From Rhizobiaceae bacterium (GTDB lineage: Bacteria; Pseudomonadota; Alphaproteobacteria; Rhizobiales; Rhizobiaceae): a DNA stretch of 64,000 bases. Where the stretch lies: NCBI GenBank assembly GCA_023953845.1, contig JAMLJC010000001.1, positions 2,483,501-2,547,500 on the forward strand, read 5' to 3'. Made by a program: the position numbers and the translations under genes. The notes under the pieces are model-generated. The model did not search any database and had not been told where the DNA came from. It worked only from the letters and a program-made list of their open reading frames with translations. The first letter of the stretch is position 1, and every line of letters begins with the position of its first letter. Positions 37,231 to 47,585 of the stretch are shown piece after piece.

Positions 37231-38094
37231 TCACTTCTCTCCCAGAACCGATTTCAGCGAGATCTTCGCCGAGCCCGGCTTGAGCGGCTTCTGCTGCGTC
37301 GGCGATGGCGCCCAGCCGGAAAGCCAGACGATGGCGAAGGTCGCGCGGATGCGGCCGTCCGCATCGGCGAAGCGTTCCGCGTAGATTTCCGCCGCGCGCC
37401 GGAAAAGCCTTCGCGTCCCCGGCCGCCGCGAACGGTCGGCGAGCGCGTTGGTCGAGCCTGTCGCCCGGAGATCGCGGATCAGGTCGAACATGGTGTCGTA
37501 GCGCACCATCAGCGTCTCTATATCGGAGACCGGCAGCGCCAGCCCGGCGCGCTGCAGAAGCGCACCGGCATCGCGCACGTCGGTGAAGGGGATGACCCGG
37601 GGGCTGGCGCCGCCATATAGTTCGGTTTCGGCCGCAAGCAGGCTCTCGCGCAGCTCCGAAAGCGTGCCGGCGCCAGGAAAAGCGGCGAGGAAAAGGCCGT
37701 CGGGCTTCAGCGCCCGCCGGATCTGGATCAGCAGTCCCGGCAGGTCGTTGACCTCGTGCAGGGAAAGCAGCGACACGGCGAGGTCGATGCTTTCCGGCGC
37801 GAGCGGCACACCTCCCGGCCCGCCGACGATACCCGGCTCGCCGCAGAGAAAGGCCGCGTCCGCCTCCAGCCGCTCCGCGTCTTCGGCGCGGCCGCTGGCG
37901 ATCACGGCGCGGCGGGCGTCGTCGGTGAAGGAGTAGAGGCTCACCGCCCGCCCGAACCGCCGCCCGACCGTCGAGAGCCTGTCCTCAAGGTCTTCGGCCA
38001 CGCGCTTCATCAGGAACAGCGCCGACGGGTCGCCGTCTTTCAGCGCGCGCAGCCGGCGCGCGAGGGTCAGTCTGGTGTCGAACAGTTCTTGCAA
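37231..38094 (-). CDS. SAM-dependent methyltransferase-like protein (BioC/NDUFAF5 group)
   Basis: Class I methyltransferase-fold protein of 287 aa. The region around residues 100-140 (LAVSLLSLHEVNDLPGLL then RALKPDGLFLAAFPG) is the post-motif I part; a classical GxGxG motif I is not evident. The C-terminal WLSGWAPSPTQQKPLKPGSA segment is typical of alphaproteobacterial homologues of NDUFAF5, a complex I assembly factor. The start is TTG at 38094. It is divergent from comF across a 74-bp gap. Complex I assembly is plausible but not shown. Confidence 0.8.
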   Translation of the reverse strand: MQELFDTRLTLARRLRALKDGDPSALFLMKRVAEDLEDRLSTVGRRFGRAVSLYSFTDDARRAVIASGRAEDAERLEADAAFLCGEPGIVGGPGGVPLAPESIDLAVSLLSLHEVNDLPGLLIQIRRALKPDGLFLAAFPGAGTLSELRESLLAAETELYGGASPRVIPFTDVRDAGALLQRAGLALPVSDIETLMVRYDTMFDLIRDLRATGSTNALADRSRRPGTRRLFRRAAEIYAERFADADGRIRATFAIVWLSGWAPSPTQQKPLKPGSAKISLKSVLGEK

Positions 38095-38168
38095 CGGCGT
38101 TTCCGGGTCGGTTTATTCATGGATATGGAGGGGCGGTCATCCCGGCGCCAGCCATCGATAGGGGTTTC

Positions 38169-38954
38169 GTGGACAATCGGGCGTCCGAGATCAAGTCTGT
38201 GCTTCGTTCCGGATTGAGCTGGAGCGCGAATCTTCTGTTCCCACCCGCCTGTCCGGGCTGCGGCCTGCGCGTATCCCGTCCCGCGACCTTGTGCGGCGAC
38301 TGCTGGCCGAAGCTGCGTTTTCTGGAGCGGCCATGGTGCGACGTCCTCGGCACGCCGTTCGAGCGCGACGAGGAGGAGGCCGTCGTTTCGGCCGCCGCGA
38401 TCGCCGATCCGCCTGTCTTCGACCGCTCGCGCGCGGCGGTCGCCTATACCGGTGTCGCCCGCAAGCTTGTGCAGAACCTGAAATATGGCGACCGCACCGA
38501 CCTTGCGCCATGGATGGCGCGCTGGATGCTGCGCGCCGGCGCCGAACTGTTCGAGCCGGGGCAGGTCGTGGTGCCGGTGCCGCTGCACTGGCGGCGCTTT
38601 CTGTCGCGGCGCTTCAACCAGTCGGCCGAACTGGCGCGCGCGCTTGCCCGGCTGAGGGGCCTGACCTTCGCGCCGGAACTTCTGGTGCGGGCCCGGCTGA
38701 CGCGCCAGCAGGTCGGGCTCGGCCAACGCGAGCGCAAGGAGAATGTCCGGGCGGCTTTCGCCGTGCCGGCTGCGCTGAAGCCGCGCGTTTCTGGCGCCGT
38801 TATCCTGCTTGTCGATGATGTCTATACGACCGGCGCGACCGTCTCAGCGGCGGCAAAGGCGCTGAAAAGGGCCGGTGCCGCGCGCGTCGACGTGCTCACC
38901 TTCGCGCGCGTCCTGCCAGGGGACTTCCTGCCGGAGGATCAAGACCTTATATAG
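38169..38954 (+). CDS. comF: ComF-family phosphoribosyltransferase-like protein
   Basis: Protein of 261 aa. The N-terminus has a zinc-finger-like pair (CPGC near residue 28, CGDC near 42) and the C-terminal half a PRTase domain with the PRPP-binding motif ILLVDDVYTTGAT near 216. ComF proteins are linked to DNA uptake or purine salvage; no competence genes are nearby. The GTG at 38169 starts the frame. It is 24 bp upstream of grxC, an order usual in rhizobia. Confidence 0.9.
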   Translation: MDNRASEIKSVLRSGLSWSANLLFPPACPGCGLRVSRPATLCGDCWPKLRFLERPWCDVLGTPFERDEEEAVVSAAAIADPPVFDRSRAAVAYTGVARKLVQNLKYGDRTDLAPWMARWMLRAGAELFEPGQVVVPVPLHWRRFLSRRFNQSAELARALARLRGLTFAPELLVRARLTRQQVGLGQRERKENVRAAFAVPAALKPRVSGAVILLVDDVYTTGATVSAAAKALKRAGAARVDVLTFARVLPGDFLPEDQDLI

Positions 38955-38978
38955 CCGGTTGATGCAACGAGGCCGGTC

Positions 38979-39239
38979 ATGGTCGATGTAACGATCTATA
39001 CCCGAATGATGTGCGGCTACTGTGCCGCGGCGAAGCGTCTGCTCGACAGGAAGGGCGTGGCCTATGACGAGCGCGACGCCAGCTTTTCCCCGGAATTGCG
39101 CCAGGAGATGATCTCCCGGGCCAACGGGCGTTCCACATTTCCGCAGATCTTCATCGGCGACGTCCATGTCGGCGGCAGCGACGATTTGCATGAACTCGAG
39201 CGGCAGGGCAAACTCGACGCCCTGCTGGGCAAGGCATAG
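38979..39239 (+). CDS. grxC: Glutaredoxin 3
   Basis: Small thiol-disulfide oxidoreductase (86 aa) using glutathione. The dithiol active site CGYC is at residues 12-15, with the TFPQIFIGDVHVGGSDDL glutathione-binding region near 53-70. Size and motifs match GrxC. It is followed 23 bp later by the nitrilase-family amidase gene, which may act on glutathione breakdown products. Confidence 0.95.
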   Translation: MVDVTIYTRMMCGYCAAAKRLLDRKGVAYDERDASFSPELRQEMISRANGRSTFPQIFIGDVHVGGSDDLHELERQGKLDALLGKA

Positions 39240-39262
39240 CCGGGGCGTTTGAGGGCGAGGCG

Positions 39263-40126
39263 ATGGGTGTTTTCAGGGCTGCGGCCGTTCAGATGCGTTC
39301 CGGCACCAGCGTCGAGCGCAACGCGAAGGCCATGGAAGAGCTGGTGCGCGAGGCGGTCGCGCAAGGTGCGCACTATGTCCAGACGCCGGAGATGACCGGC
39401 GCGCTGCTGCGCGACAAGGAGGCGTTGCGTGCGTCGCTCAAGCCCGAGAACGAGGATCTGATCGCCGGCGCCGCGAGCCGCCTCGCTTCCGAACTCGGCA
39501 TCTATCTCCACATCGGCTCGACCGCGATCGCGCGGCCGGACGGCAAGATCGCCAACCGCGCCTTCCTGTTCGATCCGAAAGGCGGCCTCGTCACCACCTA
39601 CGACAAGATCCACATGTTCGACGTCGATCTGGACAATGGCGAGAGCTGGCGCGAATCCGCGACCTACGAGCCCGGCCAGAGCGCGGCCGTCGTCGACCTG
39701 CCCTTCGCCCGGCTCGGCTTCGCGGTCTGCTACGATCTGCGCTTCCCGCAGCTTTTCCGCGCCGAGGCGCTGGCCGGCGCGAACGTGCTCACCACGCCGG
39801 CGGCCTTCACCCGCCAGACCGGCGAGGCGCACTGGCATGTGCTGATCCGCGCCCGCGCCATAGAGAACGGCGCGTGGGTCGTTTCGGCCGCGCAGGGCGG
39901 CGTGCATGAGGACGGTCGCGAGACCTACGGCCATTCGCTGATCGTCGATCCGTGGGGCAGGGTGGTTGCCGAGGTCGACGGCAATGCCCCGGGTGTCGCC
40001 GTCGCCGAGATCGACACCGAAGCCTCCGTGGCGGCGCGTGGGAAAATTCCGAACCTCAGGAACGCCCGCGAATTCAAGGTGGCTGCGACCGGCGACGCCG
40101 CGCCTGCCCTGAGGGCCGCATCTTGA
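39263..40126 (+). CDS. Carbon-nitrogen hydrolase (Nit1-like, deaminated glutathione amidase)
   Basis: Nitrilase-superfamily amidase of 287 aa. The Glu-Lys-Cys triad is visible: Glu in QTPEMTG near residue 43, Lys in YDKIHMFDVD near 114 and Cys in FAVCYDLRFPQLFR near 157. The last motif closely resembles Nit1, which repairs deaminated glutathione, and the position beside grxC fits. Its stop overlaps the start of the DUF1178 gene. Confidence 0.9.
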   Translation: MGVFRAAAVQMRSGTSVERNAKAMEELVREAVAQGAHYVQTPEMTGALLRDKEALRASLKPENEDLIAGAASRLASELGIYLHIGSTAIARPDGKIANRAFLFDPKGGLVTTYDKIHMFDVDLDNGESWRESATYEPGQSAAVVDLPFARLGFAVCYDLRFPQLFRAEALAGANVLTTPAAFTRQTGEAHWHVLIRARAIENGAWVVSAAQGGVHEDGRETYGHSLIVDPWGRVVAEVDGNAPGVAVAEIDTEASVAARGKIPNLRNAREFKVAATGDAAPALRAAS

Positions 40127-40548
40127 TCCGCTTCTCCCTCCACTGCGAGCACGCCCACGAATTCGAGGGCTGGTTCCGCAGCAACGACGATTTCGACACG
40201 CAGAAGAAGCGCGGTTTCGTCGAGTGCCCGGCCTGCGGTTCCAACAAGGTCGAGAAGGCGCTGATGGCACCGGCGGTCTCCACCTCGCGCAAGCAGGAGA
40301 AGATGGCGCTCGCCATGGGCGAGCAGCAGCGGCGTGCCATGGCCGAGTTGAAGGCGCTCTCGCAGAAGATGCGCGAGAATGCCGATTATGTCGGCGACAA
40401 GTTCGCCGAGGAGGCGCGCAAGATCCATTTCGGCGAGACGGAAGCGCGCGGCATCTACGGCGAGGCCACGGCCGAGGAGGCGAAGGGCCTGATCGACGAC
40501 GGCGTCGATTTCATGCCGATTCCGGTATTCCCGGACGAACAGAACTGA
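40123..40548 (+). CDS. DUF1178 family zinc-ribbon-like protein
   Basis: Conserved protein of 141 aa without known function. The N-terminus matches the family (IRFSLHCEHAHEFEGWF) and CPACGS near residue 36 looks like half of a zinc site with Cys8. The start is TTG at 40123, overlapping the stop of the amidase gene (TTGA), so the two are translationally coupled. The C-terminal MPIPVFPDEQN is typical. Confidence 0.88.
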   Translation: MIRFSLHCEHAHEFEGWFRSNDDFDTQKKRGFVECPACGSNKVEKALMAPAVSTSRKQEKMALAMGEQQRRAMAELKALSQKMRENADYVGDKFAEEARKIHFGETEARGIYGEATAEEAKGLIDDGVDFMPIPVFPDEQN

Positions 40549-40595
40549 GCATTTCCAGAAAAAGTGAAACGGTTTTGCGTCCGCAAATACGGATA
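40547..40595. repeat. Rhizobial dispersed intergenic palindromic element
   Basis: The stretch starting GAGCATTTCCAGAAAAAGTG and running through GTTTTGCGTCCGCAAATACG resembles a short repeat scattered through Mesorhizobium and related genomes, in which the first GCATTTCC arm pairs with the terminal AAATGC-like arm. Here the arms are partly decayed. It fills most of the gap between the DUF1178 gene and the transporter gene. Confidence 0.5.
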
Positions 40596-40706
40596 ATTGC
40601 TCCGGCCTGACCCGTATCGCGATGTCCGTCTGGCCCATTCCCGCCGGTCGCGATGAGGTCAGTGTAGCGGTTCGACTAGCCGATTCCATCAGCAGGGCCG
40701 CTTTCC

Positions 40707-41591
40707 ATGTCTCGCGTCTGGAACTCCGCCCTGGCCCTGCTGCTCGTCACCGGCACCATGCTCGGCCTCAACCTGCCGTTCGGCAAGCTGGCGACCGACG
40801 GCGGCGTGTCGCCGATCCTGTGGGCCTTCATCATTTCGGCAGGTGCGAGCGGTCTCCTGCTTGTCGTGCTGCGCGCACGTCGCGGCAGGCTGGTGCTGAC
40901 GCCGCATAATCTGCGCTACTTTCTCATCACCGCCGCGGTCTCCTACGCCATCCCGAATCTCCTGATGTTCTCGGCCATGCCGCATCTCGGCACCGGATAC
41001 ATGGGCATCATGTTCACCCTGTCGCCGGTCGTCACGCTGGTGTTCTCCATCCTCCTCGGCGTCAGGCGGCCGACCGGCCTTGGCGTCGCCGGCATCGCGA
41101 TCGGCTTCGCCGGCGCCCTCATCGTCGCCATGACGCGCGGCGGCAGCGGCGGCTCGGCAGGCCTGTTCTGGATCGTGATCGGCCTCCTGATGCCGGTCAG
41201 CCTCGCGGTGGGCAACGTCTACCGCACGCTGGACTGGCCGTCCGGGACCGGGCCGATCGAACTGGCGGTCGGCAGCCATGTCGCCGCGGCGATCATGCTG
41301 CTTGCCGGATCGCTCGCGGTGGACGGGGGAGGGGCTTTCGCCGCGCTCGCCGATATGCCGCTGCTCGTCGTCGCGCAGATCGTTTCGGCCGCGGCGATGT
41401 ATGCCTTCTATTTTCGCCTGCAGGATGTCGGCGGGCCGGTCTATCTCAGCCAGATAAGCTATGTCGCGGCCGCCATCGGCCTCATCTCGGGCATGCTGGT
41501 CTTCGGCGAGCGCTATGCGCTGCTGACGTGGCTTGGCGCGGCGATCATCTGCGCCGGCGTCGCGATGACCACGAAGGCGCAGAAGGGCTGA
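40707..41591 (+). CDS. EamA/DMT-family transporter
   Basis: Inner-membrane protein (294 aa) with about ten transmembrane helices in two EamA repeats, of the drug/metabolite exporter family. The first helix follows MSRVWNSA; the second repeat begins near residue 150. It converges with the phosphate transporter gene 15 bp away. Substrate unknown; many family members export amino acids or other small metabolites. Confidence 0.88.
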   Translation: MSRVWNSALALLLVTGTMLGLNLPFGKLATDGGVSPILWAFIISAGASGLLLVVLRARRGRLVLTPHNLRYFLITAAVSYAIPNLLMFSAMPHLGTGYMGIMFTLSPVVTLVFSILLGVRRPTGLGVAGIAIGFAGALIVAMTRGGSGGSAGLFWIVIGLLMPVSLAVGNVYRTLDWPSGTGPIELAVGSHVAAAIMLLAGSLAVDGGGAFAALADMPLLVVAQIVSAAAMYAFYFRLQDVGGPVYLSQISYVAAAIGLISGMLVFGERYALLTWLGAAIICAGVAMTTKAQKG

Positions 41592-41606
41592 CCGGCGGAA
41601 GGCCCG

Positions 41607-42614
41607 TCACCCAGCGATCAGCGTCGTCACCCAGTAGGTCGCTGCCGCGATGGCTCCGGCCATCGGAATGGTGATGATCCACGCGACGACGATGCCCTTT
41701 GCCACGCCCCAGCGGACGGCGGACGCCCGCCGCGCCGCGCCGACGCCGATGATCGCGCCGGTGATGGTGTGCGTGGTTGAGACCGGAATGCCGAGCCAGG
41801 TCGCGCCGAACAGCGTCAGCGCGCCGCCCGTCTCGGCGCAGAAACCCTGCATGGGGTTGAGTCGCGTGATCTTCGAACCCATCGTGTGCACGATGCGCCA
41901 GCCACCGAACAGGGTGCCGAGCGCCAGCACCGCCTGGCAGGACAGCACGACCCACAGCGGCACGTAGAATTCCGGCCCGAGCATCCCCTGCGAGTACAGG
42001 AGCACGGCAATGATGCCCATCGTCTTCTGGGCGTCGTTGCCGCCATGGCCGAGCGAATAGAGCGAGGCGGAGACGAATTGCAGGACGCGGAACGTGCTGT
42101 CCACGGCGAAGGGCGTCCTGCGCACGAACACCCACGAGACGATGAGCACGAGGATCAGCGCCAGCATGAAGCCGGTGAGCGGCGACAGCACGATGGCCGC
42201 CGACGTCTTGATGAGGCCTTTCCAGACGATGGCGCTCAGCCCCACCTTGGCGAGACCCGCCCCGACCATGCCGCCGATCAGCGCGTGCGAACTGCTCGAC
42301 GGGATGCCGTAGTGCCAGGTGATGACGTTCCAGGCGATCGCGCCGATCAGCGCGGCGAAGATCACGGTCGGATCGACGATGTCGGCGCTTATGATGCCGG
42401 TGCCCAGCGTCTCCGCGACGTGGAGGCCGAAAAACAGGAACGCGATGAAGTTGAAGAACGCCGCCCAGGCCACGGCGTAATGCGGCCTCAGCACCCGCGT
42501 CGAGACGATGGTGGCGATGGAGTTGGCCGCATCATGCAGGCCGTTGAGAAAATCGAAGACCAGCGCGACGCCGATCAGCGCGACGAGGATGGGCAGGGCG
42601 AGGGTGACGTCCAT
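41607..42614 (-). CDS. pit: Inorganic phosphate transporter, PiT family
   Basis: Low-affinity phosphate:cation symporter (335 aa) with about ten helices. Both family signatures are present: FLNGLHDAANSIATIVSTR near residue 23 and GIPVSTTHTITGAIIGVG near 271. Its start is 7 bp after the DUF47 gene upstream, the typical pairing of PiT transporters with a PhoU-like partner. Confidence 0.95.
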   Translation of the reverse strand: MDVTLALPILVALIGVALVFDFLNGLHDAANSIATIVSTRVLRPHYAVAWAAFFNFIAFLFFGLHVAETLGTGIISADIVDPTVIFAALIGAIAWNVITWHYGIPSSSSHALIGGMVGAGLAKVGLSAIVWKGLIKTSAAIVLSPLTGFMLALILVLIVSWVFVRRTPFAVDSTFRVLQFVSASLYSLGHGGNDAQKTMGIIAVLLYSQGMLGPEFYVPLWVVLSCQAVLALGTLFGGWRIVHTMGSKITRLNPMQGFCAETGGALTLFGATWLGIPVSTTHTITGAIIGVGAARRASAVRWGVAKGIVVAWIITIPMAGAIAAATYWVTTLIAG

Positions 42615-42621
42615 GTGAAGG

Positions 42622-43266
42622 TCAGACGTTCTCGATCACGATGCCGCTGATCTCGTTGGCGACGTCCTCGAAGCGGTCCATGACCTTCTCCAGCTCCGAG
42701 TAGAGCTCGCGTCCGATCATGTAGGCCATCGGGTCGGAGCGCCCGTGCGTCTTGAACAGTTCCTTCAGGCCGAGATCGTGCAATTCGTCCGAGCGCCCCT
42801 CGATCCTCATCACCTCTTCGGCGAGGGCCGTCAGTCGGGGCGCGTTGGCGCTCACCTTTTCCAGGAGCGGGATGGACTGCGCGGTCAGCTTGGCCGCCTG
42901 CACGATGATGCCGCCCATCTCGCGCATGCGCGGGTCGAAGCTGTCCTGCTCGAACAGCATCACCGTCTTGACCGTCTTGTGCATCATGTCGATGGCGTCA
43001 TCCATGGACTGGATGAGGTCCTTGATGTCGCCGCGGTCGAAGGGCGTGATGAAGCTGCGCCGCACGGCGGCCAGCACCTCGGCGGTGATCGCGTCGGCCT
43101 GGCCCTCCAGCTCTACGATGCGCCGGCATTCGGTCGCGACGCCCTCGCCGCCGGCCAGCAGCCTTTCCAGCGCTTCGGCGCCGCCGACCAGCACCTTGGA
43201 GTGCGCGTTGAAAAGGTCGAAGAACTTGTCTTCGCGCGGCAGCAGCCGCCTGAACCAGCCCATCAT
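42622..43266 (-). CDS. DUF47/PhoU-like phosphate transport accessory protein
   Basis: All-helical cytoplasmic protein (214 aa) related to PhoU and to the pit accessory protein. MGWFRRLLPREDKFFDLF at the N-terminus and FDRGDIKDLIQSMDDAIDMM near residue 80 are characteristic. Start is one of two adjacent ATG codons at 43266 and 43263; the frame is open upstream without support. It is the first gene of a two-gene operon with the transporter and probably modulates it. Confidence 0.92.
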   Translation of the reverse strand: MMGWFRRLLPREDKFFDLFNAHSKVLVGGAEALERLLAGGEGVATECRRIVELEGQADAITAEVLAAVRRSFITPFDRGDIKDLIQSMDDAIDMMHKTVKTVMLFEQDSFDPRMREMGGIIVQAAKLTAQSIPLLEKVSANAPRLTALAEEVMRIEGRSDELHDLGLKELFKTHGRSDPMAYMIGRELYSELEKVMDRFEDVANEISGIVIENV

Positions 43267-43416
43267 GTCCGCAATCCACCATTGTCGCGAGCGATCGTCC
43301 GCGCCTTTTCGCACGACTTTAGCCGCTTAAACAATTTCCGATTTTGCGAAACGCACAGCTGCGCAAGGAAGTTCGATCCGATGCGCCCGGCGGTGCGGCC
43401 AGATCCTGAACTTTGG

Positions 43417-44169
43417 TCAGACCACCGAGAGTTTCTCGGCGAGCAGCATATAGTTGACGTCCATGTCCCTGGACTTCTGCCATCGGTCGGCGAGCGGGTT
43501 GTACACGACCCCCGTGCGGTCGACGATGCCCATGCCGGCGTCGGTCAGCGCCTTTTCCAGTTCCTCCGGCCGCACCAGCTTGCTGAACTGGTGGGTGCCG
43601 CGCGGCAGCCAGCGCAGCACGTATTCGGCGCCGACGATGGCGAGCGCCAGCGCCTTGAGGGTGCGGTTGATGGTTGCGACGAACATCAGCCCGCCCGGCT
43701 TTACCATGCCGGCGCAGGCATTGACGAAGAGCGGCACGTCGGAGACGTGTTCCACCACTTCCATGTTGAGGATGACGTCGAATTTTTCGCCGGCTTCGGC
43801 CAGCGCTTCGGCCGTCGTCGCGCGATAGTCGATCTCGACCTTCGATTCGGCGGCATGAAGCTTCGCCACCTCGATATTGGTCTCCGACGCATCGGCGCCG
43901 ACCACGTCCGCGCCGAGCCGCGCCATGGGCTCGCACAGCAGCCCGCCGCCGCAGCCTATGTCGAGGATGCGCAGGCCCGCCAGCGGCCGCGCCGCGCGCG
44001 GGTCGCGCCCGAACCGCTCCGCGATCTGGTCGCGGATATAGGCGAGCCGCACGGGGTTGAACTTGTGCAGCGGCTTGAACTTGCCGTTCGGGTTCCACCA
44101 TTCCGCGGCGAGAGCGGAGAAACGTTCGACTTCCTCTACGTCGATGGTCGATCGTCGTGCTTCGGGCAT
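43417..44169 (-). CDS. ubiG: Ubiquinone biosynthesis O-methyltransferase UbiG
   Basis: SAM-dependent methyltransferase (250 aa) catalysing both O-methylations in ubiquinone synthesis at the inner membrane. Motif I is LDIGCGGGLLCEPMARLG near residue 69; AEWWNPNGKFKPLHKFNP near residue 22 and GTHQFSKLVRPEEL near 190 are UbiG landmarks. GAGGAGA lies 8 bases before the ATG. In rhizobia ubiG usually stands beside lysC; here about 6 kb of other genes intervene. Confidence 0.96.
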   Translation of the reverse strand: MPEARRSTIDVEEVERFSALAAEWWNPNGKFKPLHKFNPVRLAYIRDQIAERFGRDPRAARPLAGLRILDIGCGGGLLCEPMARLGADVVGADASETNIEVAKLHAAESKVEIDYRATTAEALAEAGEKFDVILNMEVVEHVSDVPLFVNACAGMVKPGGLMFVATINRTLKALALAIVGAEYVLRWLPRGTHQFSKLVRPEELEKALTDAGMGIVDRTGVVYNPLADRWQKSRDMDVNYMLLAEKLSVV

Positions 44170-44295
44170 GGGCGTTGTCTCCTCGCGGCAGAATCAAGTC
44201 GGGCGGGAGGCCTCGAAAGTCAAGGCAGCAATTTTCATCTGGCCTGCAGGGTCGGGAGCCGATGTCAGCAGATGGCAGTTCATGGGCGAGTTCGA

Positions 44296-44323
44296 TTGCG
44301 GGCGTCGCCGGTCTGCCTATATG
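44296..44323 (+). promoter_or_regulatory. Promoter candidate for the ABC-2 exporter genes
   Basis: TTGCGG (44296-44301), a 16-base spacer and TATATG (44318-44323) give a reasonable sigma-70 match. Transcription would start near 44330, which supports the ATG at 44354 rather than 44321 as the start of the ATPase gene. Confidence 0.45.
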
Positions 44324-44353
44324 CAGGGCAGCCATTTTGGATCAGCCATTTCC

Positions 44354-45291
<938 letters not shown>

Positions 45292-45295
<4 letters not shown>

Positions 45296-46053
45296 ACCTG
45301 CGCGCGATCCAGGCGATTTACACATTCGAGATGGCGCGGACATTCCGCACGCTGCTGCAGAGCATCGTGTCGCCCGTGGTTTCCACCTCACTCTATTTCG
45401 TGGTTTTCGGCGGCGCCATCGGCTCGCGCATCCAGGAAGTGGACGGGATTCACTATGGCTCCTTCATCGTGCCGGGCCTCATCATGCTCTCGCTGCTGAC
45501 GCAGAGCATCTCCAACGCCTCCTTCGGCATCTATTTTCCAAAGTTCGTCGGCACGATCTACGAACTGCTTTCGGCGCCGGTCTCCTTCGTCGAGATCGTC
45601 ATCGCCTATGTCGGCGCGGCGGCGACCAAGTCGATCATCCTCGGCGTCATCATTCTGGGCACGGCGTCGCTTTTCGTGCCGCTCCGCATCGAGCATCCCG
45701 TCGTCATGCTGCTGTTTCTGGTGCTCACCGCGACGACCTTCAGCCTCTTCGGCTTCATCATCGGCATCTGGGCGGACGGCTTCGAGAAGCTGCAACTGAT
45801 CCCGCTGCTCATCGTGACGCCGCTCACTTTTCTCGGCGGCAGCTTCTATTCCCTCGACATGCTGCCGCCCTTCTGGCACGCGGTCTCCTACTTCAATCCC
45901 GTCGTCTATCTGGTCAGCGGCTTCCGCTGGAGCTTCTTCGGCACCGCCGATGTCGGCGTCGGCATCAGCCTGATGGCGACGCTCGCCTTCCTGCTCGCCT
46001 GCATCGCCATTGTCGCTTGGATATTCCGGACCGGCTACAAACTGAAACAGTGA
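45292..46053 (+). CDS. ABC-2 type exporter permease
   Basis: Inner-membrane permease (253 aa) with six predicted helices, of the ABC-2/NodJ/DrrB family. The segment SFYSLDMLPPFWHAVSYFNP near residue 185 is the ABC-2 signature region. Together with the ATPase it forms a complete exporter. A NodIJ role is unlikely, as no nodulation genes are near. Substrate unknown. Confidence 0.92.
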
Positions 46054-46142
46054 CGGGCCGGCGCGGGGCCGACGGGTTTCTTGCGGATACGGGGGGCTTG
46101 GAGTAGATTCGCCGCAGCCTTTGCAGTCAGTGAGCTACTGCC

Positions 46143-47552
46143 ATGAGCCACGCCAGCAGCATGTTCGGGCTACTCCGCCAGGCCGCCGACAACGATGTCG
46201 TCGATGCCATCGAGAGGCTGGTCGCCGACGCGCCGGACCGGTATCTCAACCGCGTTAATGCGCTGGCTTTCGCCGGAAAATACGGGCTCGACCCGGAGAA
46301 GACGATCGCCGCCTTCCTGCACGGCGCCCGCATCGGGCTGTTCGACATGGCGTGGAACGTGCTCTGCCCCGGTTGCGGCGGAGTGCTGGACACCAATGCG
46401 TCGCTCAAGACCATCCGCAAGGAAAGCTACATTTGCGCGCTCTGCGCCGACAATTATTCGCCCACGCTGGACGAGATGGTCGAGGTGACGTTCACGGTCA
46501 GCCCTCGCGTGCGCAAGCTCGAGGCGCATGCGCCGGACGAGCTGCCGCTGCCCGAATACTACCGGCAGATCTATTGGGGCTCCGGCGTCGATCTGCCGGA
46601 GGAAGGCTACGAGGAGACGATCGACCAGTTCGTCATCGATCACGTCGAGCTGGACCCCGGCGAGAAGGCGGTGCTTTCGGTGCAGCTGCCGCCCGAATTC
46701 ATCATCATCTTCGAGCCGGTGACCCACGGCGTGCAGTTCATCGACGTCAAGGGCGAGCCGACGAAGGAGCGGCAGTCGCTGTCCATCGGCTACGACAGGG
46801 CGCACACCCACAACAAGACGCTGGAGATGCAGCCCGGCCCGCTGCGGCTCTCTCTGGAGAACCGCGCCGACGTGCGCGTTCTGCCCAGCATCTGCATCGC
46901 GGGCGAGGTGCTGCACGACATGCTCGGCAGGCGGCGGCCATTCCTGACGGCGAAGCACCTTTTGACGAACCAGACGTTCCGCGATCTCTACCACGCGGAT
47001 TCGCTCGATGTCGGCCAGCGCCTGAAGATCACCAGCCTGACCTTCCTTTTTACCGACCTGCGCGGCTCCACCGAACTCTACGAGCGCGTCGGCGATCTGG
47101 TGGCTTTCGATATCGTGCAGTCGCATTTCGAGGTGCTGAACGAAATCGTGGCCGCCGAGGCGGGCGCGGTGGTGAAGACCATCGGCGACGCCGTCATGGC
47201 CACCTTTCCGACGCCGGACCGCGCCGTGGCGGCCGCTCTCCGGATGCGCGACGCCATGCGGCGGCTGAACGAGGAGCGTGGCAGCGAAGACCTGCTGCTC
47301 AAGATCGGCGTCCATGAAGGGCCGTGCATCGCCGTGGCGATGAACGAACGCCAGGACTATTTCGGCCAGACGGTCAACATCGCCTCGCGCGTGCAGGGGC
47401 TGGCGAACTCCCATCTGATCTTCGCCACGGAAGCGGTGGTCGGCGACACCAGGACGGCGGACCTCCTGCGTGGCCGGTCGCTCAGCCCCGAGGCGCGGCC
47501 CGCAACGCTGCGCGGCATCGGTCACGAGATGCAGGTTTACGCCATTCCGTGA
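46143..47552 (+). CDS. Class III adenylate/guanylate cyclase with DUF5939-type N-terminus
   Basis: Cytoplasmic protein (469 aa). The N-terminal 280 residues contain a zinc-ribbon-like pair (CPGCGG near 74 and CALC near 98) in a DUF5939-like module. The C-terminal cyclase domain has both metal-binding aspartates (FTDLRGST near 303, GDAVMATF near 346) and the transition-state Asn and Arg in FGQTVNIASRV near 418-424, so it should be active. Whether it makes cAMP or cGMP is not settled. It stands between the exporter and a convergent citrate-synthase-like gene. Confidence 0.88.
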   Translation: MSHASSMFGLLRQAADNDVVDAIERLVADAPDRYLNRVNALAFAGKYGLDPEKTIAAFLHGARIGLFDMAWNVLCPGCGGVLDTNASLKTIRKESYICALCADNYSPTLDEMVEVTFTVSPRVRKLEAHAPDELPLPEYYRQIYWGSGVDLPEEGYEETIDQFVIDHVELDPGEKAVLSVQLPPEFIIIFEPVTHGVQFIDVKGEPTKERQSLSIGYDRAHTHNKTLEMQPGPLRLSLENRADVRVLPSICIAGEVLHDMLGRRRPFLTAKHLLTNQTFRDLYHADSLDVGQRLKITSLTFLFTDLRGSTELYERVGDLVAFDIVQSHFEVLNEIVAAEAGAVVKTIGDAVMATFPTPDRAVAAALRMRDAMRRLNEERGSEDLLLKIGVHEGPCIAVAMNERQDYFGQTVNIASRVQGLANSHLIFATEAVVGDTRTADLLRGRSLSPEARPATLRGIGHEMQVYAIP

Positions 47553-47585
47553 GGCGCGGTTCCATCCGGTGCGTCCGGTGGTTGC

